Source of the DNA: Sphingomonas sp. 7/4-4
GTDB lineage: Bacteria > Pseudomonadota > Alphaproteobacteria > Sphingomonadales > Sphingomonadaceae
NCBI RefSeq assembly: GCF_027941955.1
Contig: NZ_CP115960.1
Location: 4,344,001 to 4,408,000 of the forward strand
Length of the DNA stretch: 64,000 nucleotides
Direction of reading: 5' to 3'
The notes below the pieces were generated by a model that saw nothing but the letters and a program-made list of their open reading frames with translations, made no database searches and was not told the origin of the DNA. Positions 49,631-58,778 of this stretch are shown one piece after another (position 1 is the first letter of the stretch; each line of letters opens with the position of its first letter). Position numbers and translations under genes: made by a program.

Positions 49631-49891
49631 ATGGCGAAGAAGAAGCGCTATCTCACGGCCACGCTGCCGGACGGCTATGTCAAGACGATCGGCCCGACAT
49701 CGGTGCCGTTCACGCATTACTGGCGGATCGTCGCGCATCTGGGCGGCGGCAAGACGGAAGTATTCTGGGGCCACGCCAAGTCGCTGCGCGAAGCGACCGG
49801 CAAGAAGGCCGCGACTGCCGACGCCGCGAAGCAGCGCGGCTGGCAGGATTATGATTTCGAGATCGTGGAACTGATCGAGACACCGGGCTGA
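49631..49891 (+). CDS. Small conserved-looking hypothetical protein
   Basis: 86 residues from the ATG at 49631: AKKKRYLTATLPDGYVKTIG, TEVFWGHAKSLREATGKKA, ending DYDFEIVELIE. Basic N-terminus, no signal or membrane segment, probably a small cytoplasmic alpha/beta protein. Codon use resembles its neighbours and a terminator-like hairpin follows. Function not recognised. It diverges from msrB by 82 bases. Confidence 0.65.
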   Translation: MAKKKRYLTATLPDGYVKTIGPTSVPFTHYWRIVAHLGGGKTEVFWGHAKSLREATGKKAATADAAKQRGWQDYDFEIVELIETPG

Positions 49892-49904
49892 TTCCGGAGC
49901 GCGG

Positions 49905-49930
49905 GCCAGCTTGACTCGCTGGCGGGTTTT
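49905..49930 (+). terminator. Terminator-like hairpin
   Basis: GCCAGC, seven-base loop, GCTGGC, followed by GGGTTTT, 13 bases after the small hypothetical gene. The stem is short, so strength is uncertain. Confidence 0.45.
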
Positions 49931-50447
49931 CCGGGAGCGGGTAAACTTGATAACATGTTGATTTAACAAGAATGTCTGTCGGACGCGCTTGACTCGGCGC
50001 GCCACCTTCGCGCCACCTGCGCTACAGCTAGGCGCCTGTCACGCGTCGCTCAGGCTACAGCTACGCGCCACGCGCGTTGGCGACGGGGTTAGCCGCGAAA
50101 GGTCACACTAGGGTCACACTGCCTGCATCGTTCTGGCCTGTTCCTGCGCAGGCAATCAGGAGGGTGTGGAGCAGGCAGCGCTATACTCCTGCTTTCGCAC
50201 GAGCACGATGAGAGGGGGCATTACGATGTCAAAGAGCCAGATGAGGCTGTCAGGCGAAATCCTACATTGCAAGCATGTCTGCAAATGGGTGGTTTGCGGA
50301 CGTTGCCTGGATCAAGCGGTCAGGTCAGCTTTGCGTCCAGAGTCAGTCGTACGAGAGCCCATGACAATGCCCGAAAGCCGCTGTTCGGTCAGTTGACCAC
50401 GATCCTCCCCGGGACCGGCTGGCGAGGCGGCGCGTATCGAAGCCTGG

Positions 50448-50489
50448 TCGCAAGATCGACCGGTCCGTTCGCAAAATCGACCGGCTCGT
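50448..50489. repeat. Two adjacent 21-bp direct repeats
   Basis: TCGCAAGATCGACCGGTCCGT followed immediately by a second copy with three differences (G to A at position 7, TC to CT at positions 17-18). They lie about 110-150 bases upstream of the dehydrogenase small-subunit gene. A 21-bp period places both copies on the same helix face, as expected for tandem binding of a transcription factor. Confidence 0.5.
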
Positions 50490-50597
50490 AACTTTTGTCG
50501 GACAATAAGCTTGCTCCGGCGTCATGATCCGCGCCAATTTGCAGGAGATACAGTCACATCGTCACAAGTGATTGAAGGATGGCGGCGCGGGAGATTC

Positions 50598-51172
50598 ATG
50601 CGCGCTCGCCGGGGAGGGAAATTGATCGACCGCAGAACCACGCTTGCGTCGCTTGGCGCGATGTTCGGAACAGCCCTGTTCGCGCCGATCGTCCGTGCCG
50701 CGACGGCAACCCAGCCGCTTCAGGGAGCGGTCGGCGCACCGGTGTTCACATCCGCCCAAAAAGCGATCGTATCCGCGCTTGGCGAGCGGGTCGTTCCGAC
50801 CACGGATACGCCTGGCGCAATCGCTGCCGGGGTGCCCGCATTTATTGAACAATTGCTTGGTGAATGGGGGCTTCCGGGCGACGTCGCTCCGATCGCCGCC
50901 GGGCTTGCAGCGATCGATGCGCGCAGCCGGCTCGATTACGGTGTTGGCGCCGCCCACGCTTCAGCCGTTCAACAAGATGCCCTGCTTACCCTCGCAATGA
51001 ACCGGGCGCTGCCGGGCGTCGAGGGTTTTTCGACGCGTTCCGGCAACTCGTCGTCACCGGATATTACACGTCGGAGGTCGGGATCACGGCGGAGCGAGAA
51101 TTTCTCCCGGTCCCGGGATCCTATGACGGCGCCTATCCGGTCGCGAAAGTCGACAAGATCTGGGCTGCCTGA
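50598..51172 (+). CDS. Gluconate 2-dehydrogenase subunit 3-like small subunit (one frameshift)
   Basis: About 191 residues. A twin-arginine signal (IDRRTTLASLGAMFGTALFAP) is followed by a helical domain with VVPTTDTPGAIAAGVPAF, typical of the small subunit that escorts GMC dehydrogenases through Tat. The frame breaks at five T (51026-51030); a sixth gives FFDAFRQLVVTGYYTSEVG to the stop. A TTG at 50622 is an alternative start. It lies 41 bases before its catalytic partner. Confidence 0.82.
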
Positions 51173-51213
51173 CTGCGCGCGCAACGCCAAAATCTCAGAA
51201 CGAAAGACCTGCC

Positions 51214-52892
51214 ATGACGGCCACCAACAAGTTCGACGCGATCGTGATCGGCTCCGGCGTCAGCGGCGGCTGGGCCGCCAAGGAACTCACGGAGAAAGGG
51301 CTGCGCGTCCTGATGCTCGATCGCGGCATCATGGTCGAGCACGGTGAATATGATTTCGAAAGTTTGCCGCCGTACGAAATTCCGTCGCGCAACATCATGC
51401 CCAAGCCCATTCTGGAAAGCGATTATTTCATCAGCAAGTACGGCTGGGTCTCGCCGAGCCAGCAGAAATATTACAACAACGACCGCCTCAACCCCTATGC
51501 CCTCGAGGACGGGGACAAATTCCACTGGATCCGGCCTGCCGCGGTCGGTGGAAAATCACTGATCTGGGGCCGCTGGTCGTTCCGTTGGAGCCCCGACGAT
51601 TTCGCTGCCAACAAACGCGAAGGCGTGGATGGTGTCTGGCCCATCGGGTATGAGGACCTCGCCCCCTGGTACGATTATGTCGAGGACTATATCGGCGTCT
51701 CGGGCTCGAAGGAGAATCTGCCTTACCTGCCGGACAGCAAATTCCAGCCCGCGATGCCGATGAATATCGCCGAGAAATGGGTGAAGCAGCGGCTTGAAAC
51801 GGAATTTCCGGGCCGCAAGCTCATCAATGCGCGCCTGTCGAACATGACCGAAGACAAGCCGGAGCAGGGACGGACAAAGTGCCAGTTCCGTGCGCAGTGC
51901 GACCGCGGCTGTTCATTCGGCGCGTATTTCTCAACGCAGGCCGTGACCCTTCCCGCCGCCCGCAAGACGGGCCGTCTGACGTTGCGTCCCAATGCTGTCG
52001 TCAGCAATCTCGAATATGACCCCAGGACCAAGCGCGTCACCGGCGTCCGGGTTATCGACACGGAGACCAAACAGGCGGAAATCATCCCGGCGCGCATCGT
52101 CTTTCTGTGCGCCTCCGCGATGGCATCCAATCAGATCCTGCTCAATTCCCGTCCCGAGGGGTCGGCCAGGAGCCATTTCGACACGAGCGGAACGCTTGGT
52201 CGCTACGTGATGGACCATATCGTCCGCGTGCACATCGGGGGCGAGATTCCAGGTCTGACCGAATTCACGGAATATGGCCGCAGGCCGGGCGGGGTCTACA
52301 TCCCGCGCTTCCGCAACAACGACCCCAACGAGGATGTCGGCTTCCGCCGCGGCTACGGCTATCAGGGCAGCGCCAGCCGCAGCCCGCGCAGTCCGGTAGG
52401 GTTCGGCGCGGCGATGAAGCACAGCATGCGCGAATATGGTCCGTGGCGTTTCGGAATGACGACGTTCGGGGAATGCCTGCCCTATGCCGACAACCACGTC
52501 GCGTTGCACGCATCCAAGGTCGACCGTTTCGGCACTCCGCAGATGCAGTTCAACGTCACGTTCCGCGACAACGAACTTAAGATGATGGCCGATGCCCGGA
52601 CCCAGGGCGAAGCGATGCTGACCAAGGCGGGCCTGCTTAACGTCGGGAGCCACGCCGAGGAGCATATTCCCGGCCAGGCGATCCACGAAATGGGGGTGCA
52701 CGCATGGGCGACGACCCGCGCAGATCCGTGCTCAACAAATGGAGTCAGGCGCACGACGCTCCCAACCTGTTCGTGACCGATGGCGCGCAGATGGCTTCGG
52801 TCTCGTGCGTCAATCCCTCGTTGACCTTCATGGCGCTGACCGCGCGAGCAGCTAACAGGGCCGTCGAGGAGATGAAGGCCGGACGCATCTAG
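51214..52892 (+). CDS. GMC-family FAD dehydrogenase, large subunit (one frameshift)
   Basis: About 559 residues. FAD-binding IVIGSGVSGGWAAKEL at the N-terminus, VGGKSLIWGRWSFRW for the flavin loop, and, after adding one G at 52692-52696, the catalytic end HEMGGARMGDDP, NLFVTDGAQMASVSCVNPSLTFMALTARAANRAV. A cysteine set C223, C229, C233 (CQFRAQCDRGC) could hold an iron-sulfur cluster, as in related membrane sugar dehydrogenases. It carries no signal peptide and probably hitchhikes with the Tat-bearing small subunit. Substrate is likely a sugar, sugar acid or glycoside; no cytochrome subunit follows. Confidence 0.82.
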
Positions 52893-53167
52893 GTCCGTCT
52901 CGCACAGGTCGGGATGACGCGGGAGTTGGGCGACGACCCATGCATCACCCAGGTCGTTAAGGGCGTCGCTTGGGAGTGTTTAAGCAGGCGCGGTGCAATG
53001 TCCGCCTTCGCTGTCGACTGTCTTGAAAGCCGCCATTCCGCTTGCGGTCCAGATTCAGCCTTTCGTGTGCGCCGATCCTTGATGTCTGCAATGGGGCGCC
53101 TGCCGCCATTCTCGGCGGCGGAGAGAATGTCTGTTGTGAGGTGACAGGCGATCCCAAGCCGCCACGC

Positions 53168-54514
53168 CTAGGCGCGCACCACCTTGTCGCTGACGATACC
53201 CGCTTTCCCGCATGCGTTGCGCGTATCGATCACCAGCGGAGCGGCTTCGACCAAAGCGGCATAGTCCACTGCGTCGTGATCGGTGGCGATCAGGACGGCG
53301 TCATACTTCGCGATCTCGGCAATATCCCATGCCACGCCGTGGCGATAGTTGAGCGTCGGGTGCTCGCGGGTGCCGTTGATCTGGGCGACATGGGGATCGT
53401 GGAAGTCGGCGTTGGCGCCACGTGCCTCGATCATCTCCATCAGGCGGAGCGACGGGCTCTCGCGGATGTCGTCGACATTCTTCTTGTAGGCGACGCCCAT
53501 CATGAGGATGCGCGCACCGCGCAGGCCGCGGCCGAAGCGCGCGTCGAGCGTGTCGGCCATCACGCGCACGACATGCTGCGGCATGTCGGCATTGATCTGG
53601 CCGGCGAGCTCGATGAACTTGGTGTGCTGGTTGAACTCGCGCGCTTTCCACGTGAGGTAGAAGGGGTCGATCGGGATACAGTGTCCGCCGAGCCCCGGGC
53701 CCGGATAGAAGGGCATGAAGCCGAACGGCTTGGTCTTGGCGGCGTCGATCACTTCCCAGACGTCGATGTCCATCGCGGTGAAGATCAGCTTGAGCTCGTT
53801 GACCAAAGCGATGTTGACGGCGCGGAACACGTTCTCGGTGATCTTTACGGCTTCCGCGGTCGCGGCTGACGAGACGGCGATCGTCTTCGGGACGACGTGC
53901 TTGTAGAGCGCGAGCGCGAGATCGGCCGAGACCTGATCGTCGGCGCCGACCACCTTGGGAATCTGCGTGGTCGAATAGGTCGGGTTGCCGGGGTCCTCGC
54001 GTTCGGGCGAGTAAGCGAGGAAGAAGTCCTTGCCGGCGATCAGCCCGCCGGCCTCGAGGATCGGCTGCATCACTTCGCGCGTGGTGCCGGGATAAGTGGT
54101 CGATTCGAGGATGACGAGCTGGCCCTTGCGCAGCGTCTTCGCGATCGCCGCGGTGGTCGCCTCGACATATTTGAGGTCGGGCTCGAGATGGCGCGACAGC
54201 GGGGTGGGGACGCAGATCAACAGGACGTCGGCCTCACCGAGCCGGTCGAGATCGGCAGTGGCGTCGAGCCGGCCCGCTTCGACCTGAGGCGCGATACGGG
54301 CGCCTTCGATATGCTTGATATAGCTCTGGCCGGCCTTGAGCGCTTCGATCTTCGCATCGTCGAGGTCGAAGGCGAGCACCGGGCAATTCGCCTCGCAGAA
54401 TGCAACCGCGAGCGGCAGGCCGACATAGCCCATGCCGATCACGCCGATCTTCGCCGTGCCGCCTTCGATACGCGCCTGAAGCTTAAGCCCGTGCGCCGGC
54501 CATTCGATACTCAT
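53168..54514 (-). CDS. UDP-N-acetylglucosamine 6-dehydrogenase-type (WbpA/TviB-like)
   Basis: 448 residues, unbroken. IGVIGMGYVGLPLAVAF, then ESTTYPGTTREV, AYSPEREDPGN, and the catalytic cysteine in GPGLGGHCIPIDPFYLTWKA, the form typical of WbpA/TviB enzymes that oxidise UDP-GlcNAc or UDP-GalNAc at C6. It is the fourth nucleotide-sugar dehydrogenase in the window. The neighbouring epimerase, 56 bases upstream on the same strand, suggests a two-step supply of an acidic UDP-sugar and its C4 epimer. Confidence 0.88.
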   Translation of the reverse strand: MSIEWPAHGLKLQARIEGGTAKIGVIGMGYVGLPLAVAFCEANCPVLAFDLDDAKIEALKAGQSYIKHIEGARIAPQVEAGRLDATADLDRLGEADVLLICVPTPLSRHLEPDLKYVEATTAAIAKTLRKGQLVILESTTYPGTTREVMQPILEAGGLIAGKDFFLAYSPEREDPGNPTYSTTQIPKVVGADDQVSADLALALYKHVVPKTIAVSSAATAEAVKITENVFRAVNIALVNELKLIFTAMDIDVWEVIDAAKTKPFGFMPFYPGPGLGGHCIPIDPFYLTWKAREFNQHTKFIELAGQINADMPQHVVRVMADTLDARFGRGLRGARILMMGVAYKKNVDDIRESPSLRLMEMIEARGANADFHDPHVAQINGTREHPTLNYRHGVAWDIAEIAKYDAVLIATDHDAVDYAALVEAAPLVIDTRNACGKAGIVSDKVVRA

Positions 54515-54570
54515 GTGATCCCCGTCAATGAAGTGGAGCCTTCAAGGCTCGCTATCGCCCGGCAGGGGTT

Positions 54571-55580
54571 TCAAGATCGATAATGTTCCAGATACCAATC
54601 GACGAAGCGCGCCACGCCGGTTGCGGGCGGAGTCGACGGCGCATAGCCGGTCAGGCGCTTGAGCAGTGCCGAAGAGGCTTCGGTGGCGGGAACGTCGCCT
54701 TGCTGCATCGGCAGGAAGTTCTTGATCGCCTCGCGGCCCAACGCCGCCTCGAGCGCGCCGATATAGTCCATCAGCGGGGTCGGCTGGCCGTTGCCGATAT
54801 TGACCGTGCGGAACGGCGCTACGGGGAGAGGCTGTCGCCCTCGACCGGCTCGCGGCCAGGCACCGCGTCGGTGAGCTTGACGATCGATTCGGCGAGATCG
54901 TCGATGTACGTGAAGTCACGCACCATGTTGCCGTTGTTGTACACGTCGATCGGCTCGCCCGCGAGGATCGCCCTGGTGAACTTGAACAGCGCCATGTCGG
55001 GCCGGCCCCACGGGCCATAGACCGTGAAGAAGCGGAAAAAGGTCATCGGGGTGCCGAAGAGGTGACTGTAGCTGTGGCCCATCAGCTCGGTCGCGCCTTT
55101 GGTGGCTGCATAGAGGCTGAGCGGCGTCTGGGTGCGCTGGGTCTCCTCGAACGGCATCTGGGTATTGGCACCATAGACCGAGCTGGTCGAGGCGGCGAGC
55201 AGGTGCTTGACCGGATGGTGTCGCGCGAACTCGAGCACATTGTGCGTGCCGATGATGTTGGCGCCGATATAGCTGCGCGGCTCGTCGATCGAATAGCGGA
55301 CGCCCGCCTGCGCGGCGAGGTGGATCACCGTGTCCGGCTTGAACGCGGTCCAGGCCGCGCCGAACGCGTCATTGTCCTCGATCGAGACGCGGGCGATGGA
55401 GAATGCCGAGTGATTGCCGAGGATGTCGGTGCGGGCTTCCTTGAGCGCTACGTCGTAATAAGCCGAGAAATTGTCGACGCCGAGCACCGTGGCGCCCTGC
55501 TGGAGCAACTTGCTGCAGGTGTGGAAGCCGATGAATCCCGCCGAGCCTGTGACCAGAACCCGTTTGCCGTTGCCCGTCAT
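54571..55580 (-). CDS. UDP-glucuronate 4-epimerase-type SDR (one frameshift)
   Basis: About 336 residues. VLVTGSAGFIGFHTC, then GVDNFSAYYDVALKEAR, the GAE/CapI signature, HLAAQAGVRYS, and SLYAATKGATE with the catalytic Tyr/Lys. One base added to the four-C run (plus G 54823-54826) links GREPVEGDSLSP to VAPFRTVNIGNGQPTPLMDYI. Interconverts UDP-GlcA and UDP-GalA, or the N-acetyl forms if paired with the downstream dehydrogenase. Confidence 0.87.
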
Positions 55581-55738
55581 ATGTTCCTGCCTGCTGAGTC
55601 GAACCGTTTCGGCCCCGGCTAACGTTCAAAGGTTACCAGCGGCTCAGCAAGGACGTGTCAAGCATGGTGCGGCGGCCCGGACTCCCAACATGGTGAAGCC
55701 TGGAGTAAGATAGCCCTGCGACTCAGGGAGTTAAGGTC

Positions 55739-55888
55739 GTGAAAGAACCGAAAAGGGAAGAGGATGCCGACGCTGACCAGCGCACGGCAGAGCAGGAAGT
55801 CGGTCCGTCGCGGGAAGCGGCGACCGACCCGAAGGCCTATGCGTTCGACGGATGGGCGATGGTGCCGCTGGAGTTCGATCCGGTCTGA
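55739..55888 (+). CDS. Putative 49-residue acidic protein
   Basis: GTG start with GGGAG eight bases upstream; reads KEPKREEDADADQRTAEQEV and ends with GWAMVPLEFDPV. Strongly charged first half, hydrophobic end. Its last 52 bases overlap the 3' end of moeB on the other strand. Coding status rests on the ribosome site and amino-acid composition only; it could be chance. Confidence 0.35.
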   Translation: MKEPKREEDADADQRTAEQEVGPSREAATDPKAYAFDGWAMVPLEFDPV

Positions 55889-56645
55889 GTGCCGGCGCAG
55901 GCCGGGCAGCCCGGATCCTTGGGAAGCGCCAGGCTGCGGAAGCGCAGCGACAGCGCGTCGATCAGCAATAGCTTGCCGGCGCTGTCCTCGCCGAAGGGCA
56001 CGCAGGCGCGGATCGCTTCCAGTGCGGCGAGGCTACCCATCACGCCGGTGAGCGCGCCGAGCACGCCCTGTTCGGCGCAGGTCGCCTCGGGCCGCTCGGG
56101 ATCGCCGCCGACGAAGCAGCGGTAGCACGGCTTGCCGGGCTCCCAGCCGCGGAAGGTGCCCAACTGGCCTTCGAATTCGGCCACCGCCGCCGAGACCAGC
56201 GGGATGCGCGCGGCGAGCGCGGCGTCGGCGACCGCGAGCCGAGTGGCGAAATTGTCCGAGCCGTCGAGGATCGCGTCGGGTGCATGTTCGCGGAGCAACG
56301 CCGCGGCGTTGGCGGCGGTGATCCGGGTCTCGATGGCGTCGAAGCGGACATCCGGGTTCAGCCGGGCGACGGCCTCCTCGCGGCAACGACCTTGCGCGTG
56401 CCGACCTGGTCGGTGCCGTAGAGCGTCTGGCGCTGGAGGTTGGAAAGCGCGACCGTGTCGTCGTCGATCACGCTGATCCGGCCGACCCCCGCCGCCGCGA
56501 GATACTGGATCGCCGGCGAGCCGATACCCCCGGCGCCGATCAGCAGGACATGGCTGGCGAGCAGCCGCATCTGCCCCGCGCCGCCCACTTCGCGCAGCAC
56601 GATATGGCGGGCATAACGATCGAGCTGGGCGTCGCTGAGGCTCAT
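55837..56645 (-). CDS. moeB: Molybdopterin-synthase adenylyltransferase / ThiF-like (one frameshift)
   Basis: Adenylates the C-terminal glycine of a sulfur-carrier protein (MoaD or ThiS). MSLSDAQLDRYARHIVLREVGG start, ATP-binding GAGGIGSPAIQYLAAAGVG, DDDTVALSNLQRQTLY; after one added base near 56380 it continues VARLNPDVRFDAIETR, DGSDNFATR, and the zinc cysteines CYRC and CPAC. About 269 residues. ATGA overlap with the preceding gene. Part of the ancestral coaBC-hydrolase-dut-moeB order. Confidence 0.88.
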
Positions 56646-57007
56646 GGCTTCCATGTAAAGGTCAGGCTGGCGCGATACCATTGCTCGGCGGCGGCACCGG
56701 TGCGTGGCAGCAGATTGCCGCGTGCGAAGCCGGCGACCAATGCCGCGGCATATTGCTCGACCGTGGGGCAGCGGATGGCGCGCGGCACGGCGGTGCGGAT
56801 GCCGCTGGAATCGTCGACCAGCACCGCGACCTCGACCGTGATCGTGCCCGGCCCGGGCAACGGGCAATTGCGCGAAACGGCCTCACGCCGGACGAAGGCC
56901 TGCATCTCGGCGGTGAGGACCGGCGGCGTCCGCCAGGGCAGCGGAGCGAGCCCCTTCCAGTCGATCGCGGTCGTCTGCAGCGCCGCCGCGAGGGCGAGCG
57001 CGATCAC
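56642..57007 (-). CDS. Small exported protein of unknown function (TonB-C-like)
   Basis: 121 residues starting at a GTG that overlaps the stop of the native dut remnant (GTGA). The N-terminus IALALAAALQTTA is a short signal sequence. PGTITVEVAVLVDDSSGIRT and the end EQWYRASLTFTWKP resemble a TonB C-terminal-type beta fold. The coupling to dut on one side and moeB on the other shows it belonged to the original operon. Function unknown. The frame is open further upstream, but those codons lie in dut sequence. Confidence 0.6.
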   Translation of the reverse strand: MIALALAAALQTTAIDWKGLAPLPWRTPPVLTAEMQAFVRREAVSRNCPLPGPGTITVEVAVLVDDSSGIRTAVPRAIRCPTVEQYAAALVAGFARGNLLPRTGAAAEQWYRASLTFTWKP

Positions 57008-57060
57008 CGCCCGGTAGAGCCGAAGCCGCCGGCTCCTCGCAGCGTCTCGTCGAGGATTAC
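57004..57060 (-). pseudogene. dut: 3' remnant of the native dUTPase gene
   Basis: In the frame ending at the TGA 57006-57004 the minus strand encodes VILDETLRGAGGFGSTGR. LDET followed by RGAGGFGSTGR is the conserved C-terminal motif V of alphaproteobacterial dUTPases. It is cut off upstream and its stop overlaps the next gene start, as expected for the original operon. The matching 5' part lies at 62116-62271. Confidence 0.75.
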
Positions 57061-57268
57061 TTTCACTCGACAGAAAATGCCTGTCGTCATGCGGGTTTCG
57101 ACAGTGTGAATCAGAGATTCTCCTCGTTGGACAGCGTTGGGCGTTTCCTCTCCCGCACCCGCTCTTTGCTACACCCATTTCGGGCGGGCGAGGAGTCCAA
57201 GGTCGTCTTCAAACTCTCGATCGCAACCGCCGGAGAGGGCGGCGGGAAGCCGTCTGCGACAAAAGGAT
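57061..57268. other. Junction spacer between the native dut 3' end and the replacement dUTPase
   Basis: 208 bases in which no gene or terminal repeat could be recognised. The right boundary of the inserted block must lie here or at its edge (~57060). Confidence 0.4.
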
Positions 57269-57738
57269 TCAGAGGCCGGTCGACCCAGATCCCCCAGGCC
57301 ACGACCGGTGACCGAGGAAAACTCGGATACGATCTCGAAGGTCGGACGAAGAATCGGCACGAAGACGAGCTGGGCGATGCGATCTCCGGGATTGATGACC
57401 AGAGGATCGCTGCCCGGAGGATTCCTCAACCAGGCGCTGATGAAAATCTCATTGGTATAATCGGCATCGATCGTGCCGACCGACTGCCCGAGAATCAGAC
57501 CTTTCTTGTGCCCCAGGCCCGAGCGCGCCAGAAGAAACCCTACCATGTGCGGGTCGTTCATCAGCAGGGCGATGCCGGATGGAATGAGGACGGCTGGCGC
57601 CTGCGGTTCGATCTGCATCGGTTCGCTGATACAGGCATACAGATCGATGCCGGCCGACATTTCCGTATGGTAGCGCGGCAGGCCCCAATCGTGGATCCGC
57701 TCATCGAGTACCCGCAATTCGATCATTGGTTGGCTCAC
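57269..57738 (-). CDS. dut: dUTP diphosphatase, replacement copy (one frameshift)
   Basis: Hydrolyses dUTP to dUMP, keeping uracil out of DNA. MSQPMIELRVLDERI, then motifs MSAGIDLYAC, ARSGLGHKKGL, GTIDADYTNEIF and PGDRIAQLVFVP. As read, the end lacks motif V; adding one G to the five-base run (plus C 57291-57295) gives GRGLGGSGSTGL and a stop at 57269, 156 residues, a complete trimeric enzyme. It differs clearly from the split native gene and resembles the E. coli-like branch. It lies inside the inserted block in the same orientation. Confidence 0.85.
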
Positions 57739-58005
57739 ATCGGCTCCTCATAGGTGCATCGTCGCTCGCGCTATCGTGTGACGAGGAACCTCGCAACCTG
57801 CCACCCCTACTGACTGGCTGATCACCCCGGTCGCGTTGGTCATGCGCCGCGATGAAGACAATAAGCGGCGGCAATGGCGCAAACCATTCCGGCGAAGACG
57901 CCGAAGCTGCGATTGTCGGGGAGTTCGATTTTTTCGAGAACGCGGCTACAGAGGCACAATCGCTCGCACGCTGTGCAGCGTCTGGATGCGAGGCCAGGAG
58001 TCGCC
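57739..58005. other. Divergent intergenic region
   Basis: 267 bases between the replacement dUTPase (minus) and the oxygenase (plus). An ATG-started frame from 57852 runs into the oxygenase in the wrong phase with no ribosome site. Promoters for both genes should be here; none could be assigned confidently. Confidence 0.4.
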
Positions 58006-58778
58006 GTGAGCACGATCGAAACCTATGCAGTGGCGGACGATCCCTTCCCGCACATACTCGTCGACGATTATCTCGACTCGGAGCTCTATGGGGCGCTGAC
58101 CGATTCCTTCCCCCAGTGCGGACCCAATACCGGGCCGACCGGCTATACGATGTTCTGGGGGACGCGGACTATGACGCGCTGATCGCCTCGAATACCGCTT
58201 GGCGTGCGCTGTTCGACCGGTTTCACGACCAAGCCTTTATCGCCTCCGCAATCGCCCAGTTCCCGGAAACGTTCGCACAGGAAAGCACGGTCGATCTTTC
58301 GAACGCGCGCTATGTACCTTATTTGGAAAGTCGCGCGGAGAAAGAGCGCGACACGCTTGGCGACAATGAGCTCGCGGCCGACGCGCTGTGGGTCCGAGTG
58401 GACATCATGCAGGGGCGGCTCGGCTATCGCCGAGCGCCGCACCTCGACCACCGGCGCCGTGCAATATCGATGCTGATCTACATGTGCGACGCCGAAGAAT
58501 CCGGCCTGGAGGGCGGCGAGCTGGTGCTCCACGAAGCGGACGGCACCGCCGTGACGACGATCGTCCCGCGGCACAATCGCATGGTGATGTTCCCCTGCAC
58601 TCCCACGTCCTTTCATTCGGTGCCGATGATTGTCGCGCAGAAAGCGCCCCGCAATTTCGTCCAGGTGACCGTGTCCAGTTCCATGGACCTGTGGAAGCGT
58701 GCGCCCCGGTCCACGTCTGCGGCCTTGTTGTCGCGGCTCCGAAGCGCGGTACACGGCTTGCGTGGAGCAACGCCCTGA
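58006..58778 (+). CDS. 2-oxoglutarate/Fe(II)-dependent oxygenase (one frameshift)
   Basis: About 257 residues from the GTG at 58006 with AGGAG six bases upstream, starting STIETYAVADDPFPHILVDD. One G added at 58157-58161 joins GYTMFWG to DADYDALIAS. The jelly-roll core has the HxD pair in APHLDHRR, EGGELVLHE, the distal His in SFHSV, and QVTVSSS, as in prolyl-4-hydroxylase-like 2OG enzymes. Substrate unknown; neighbours suggest a sugar-linked or surface-glycan modification. Its stop overlaps the flippase frame. Confidence 0.75.

Larger units (their letters stand above)
49892..50597. other. 706-base region without a convincing gene
   Basis: Contains the hairpin at 49905-49930, a GC-rich stretch with repeated GCGCCAC and CTACAGCTA words (49990-50075), a short direct repeat GGTCACACT twice at about 50101-50119, and the 21-base tandem repeat at 50448-50489. 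The longest ORF (50166-50396) lacks a ribosome site and family features. It looks like a junction region that may once have taken up foreign DNA. Confidence 0.5.

Noticed and set aside
49990..50075. Repeated GCGCCAC / CTACAGCTA words as a CRISPR-like array
   Set aside because: Copies are short, irregularly spaced and imperfect; no constant repeat with unique spacers.
50101..50119. GGTCACACT direct repeat as a phage attachment site
   Set aside because: Only nine bases, no integrase and no tRNA nearby; too short to support an att site.
50166..50396. 76-residue ORF in the 50 kb intergenic region
   Set aside because: No ribosome site, poor composition and no recognisable feature; several equally long ORFs exist in other frames.
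57169..57271. Extended 189-residue dUTPase tail (SESFCRRRLPAAL onward)
   Set aside because: One extra G at 57291-57295 restores motif V (GLGGSGSTG) with a stop at 57269; the longer tail is out-of-frame translation.
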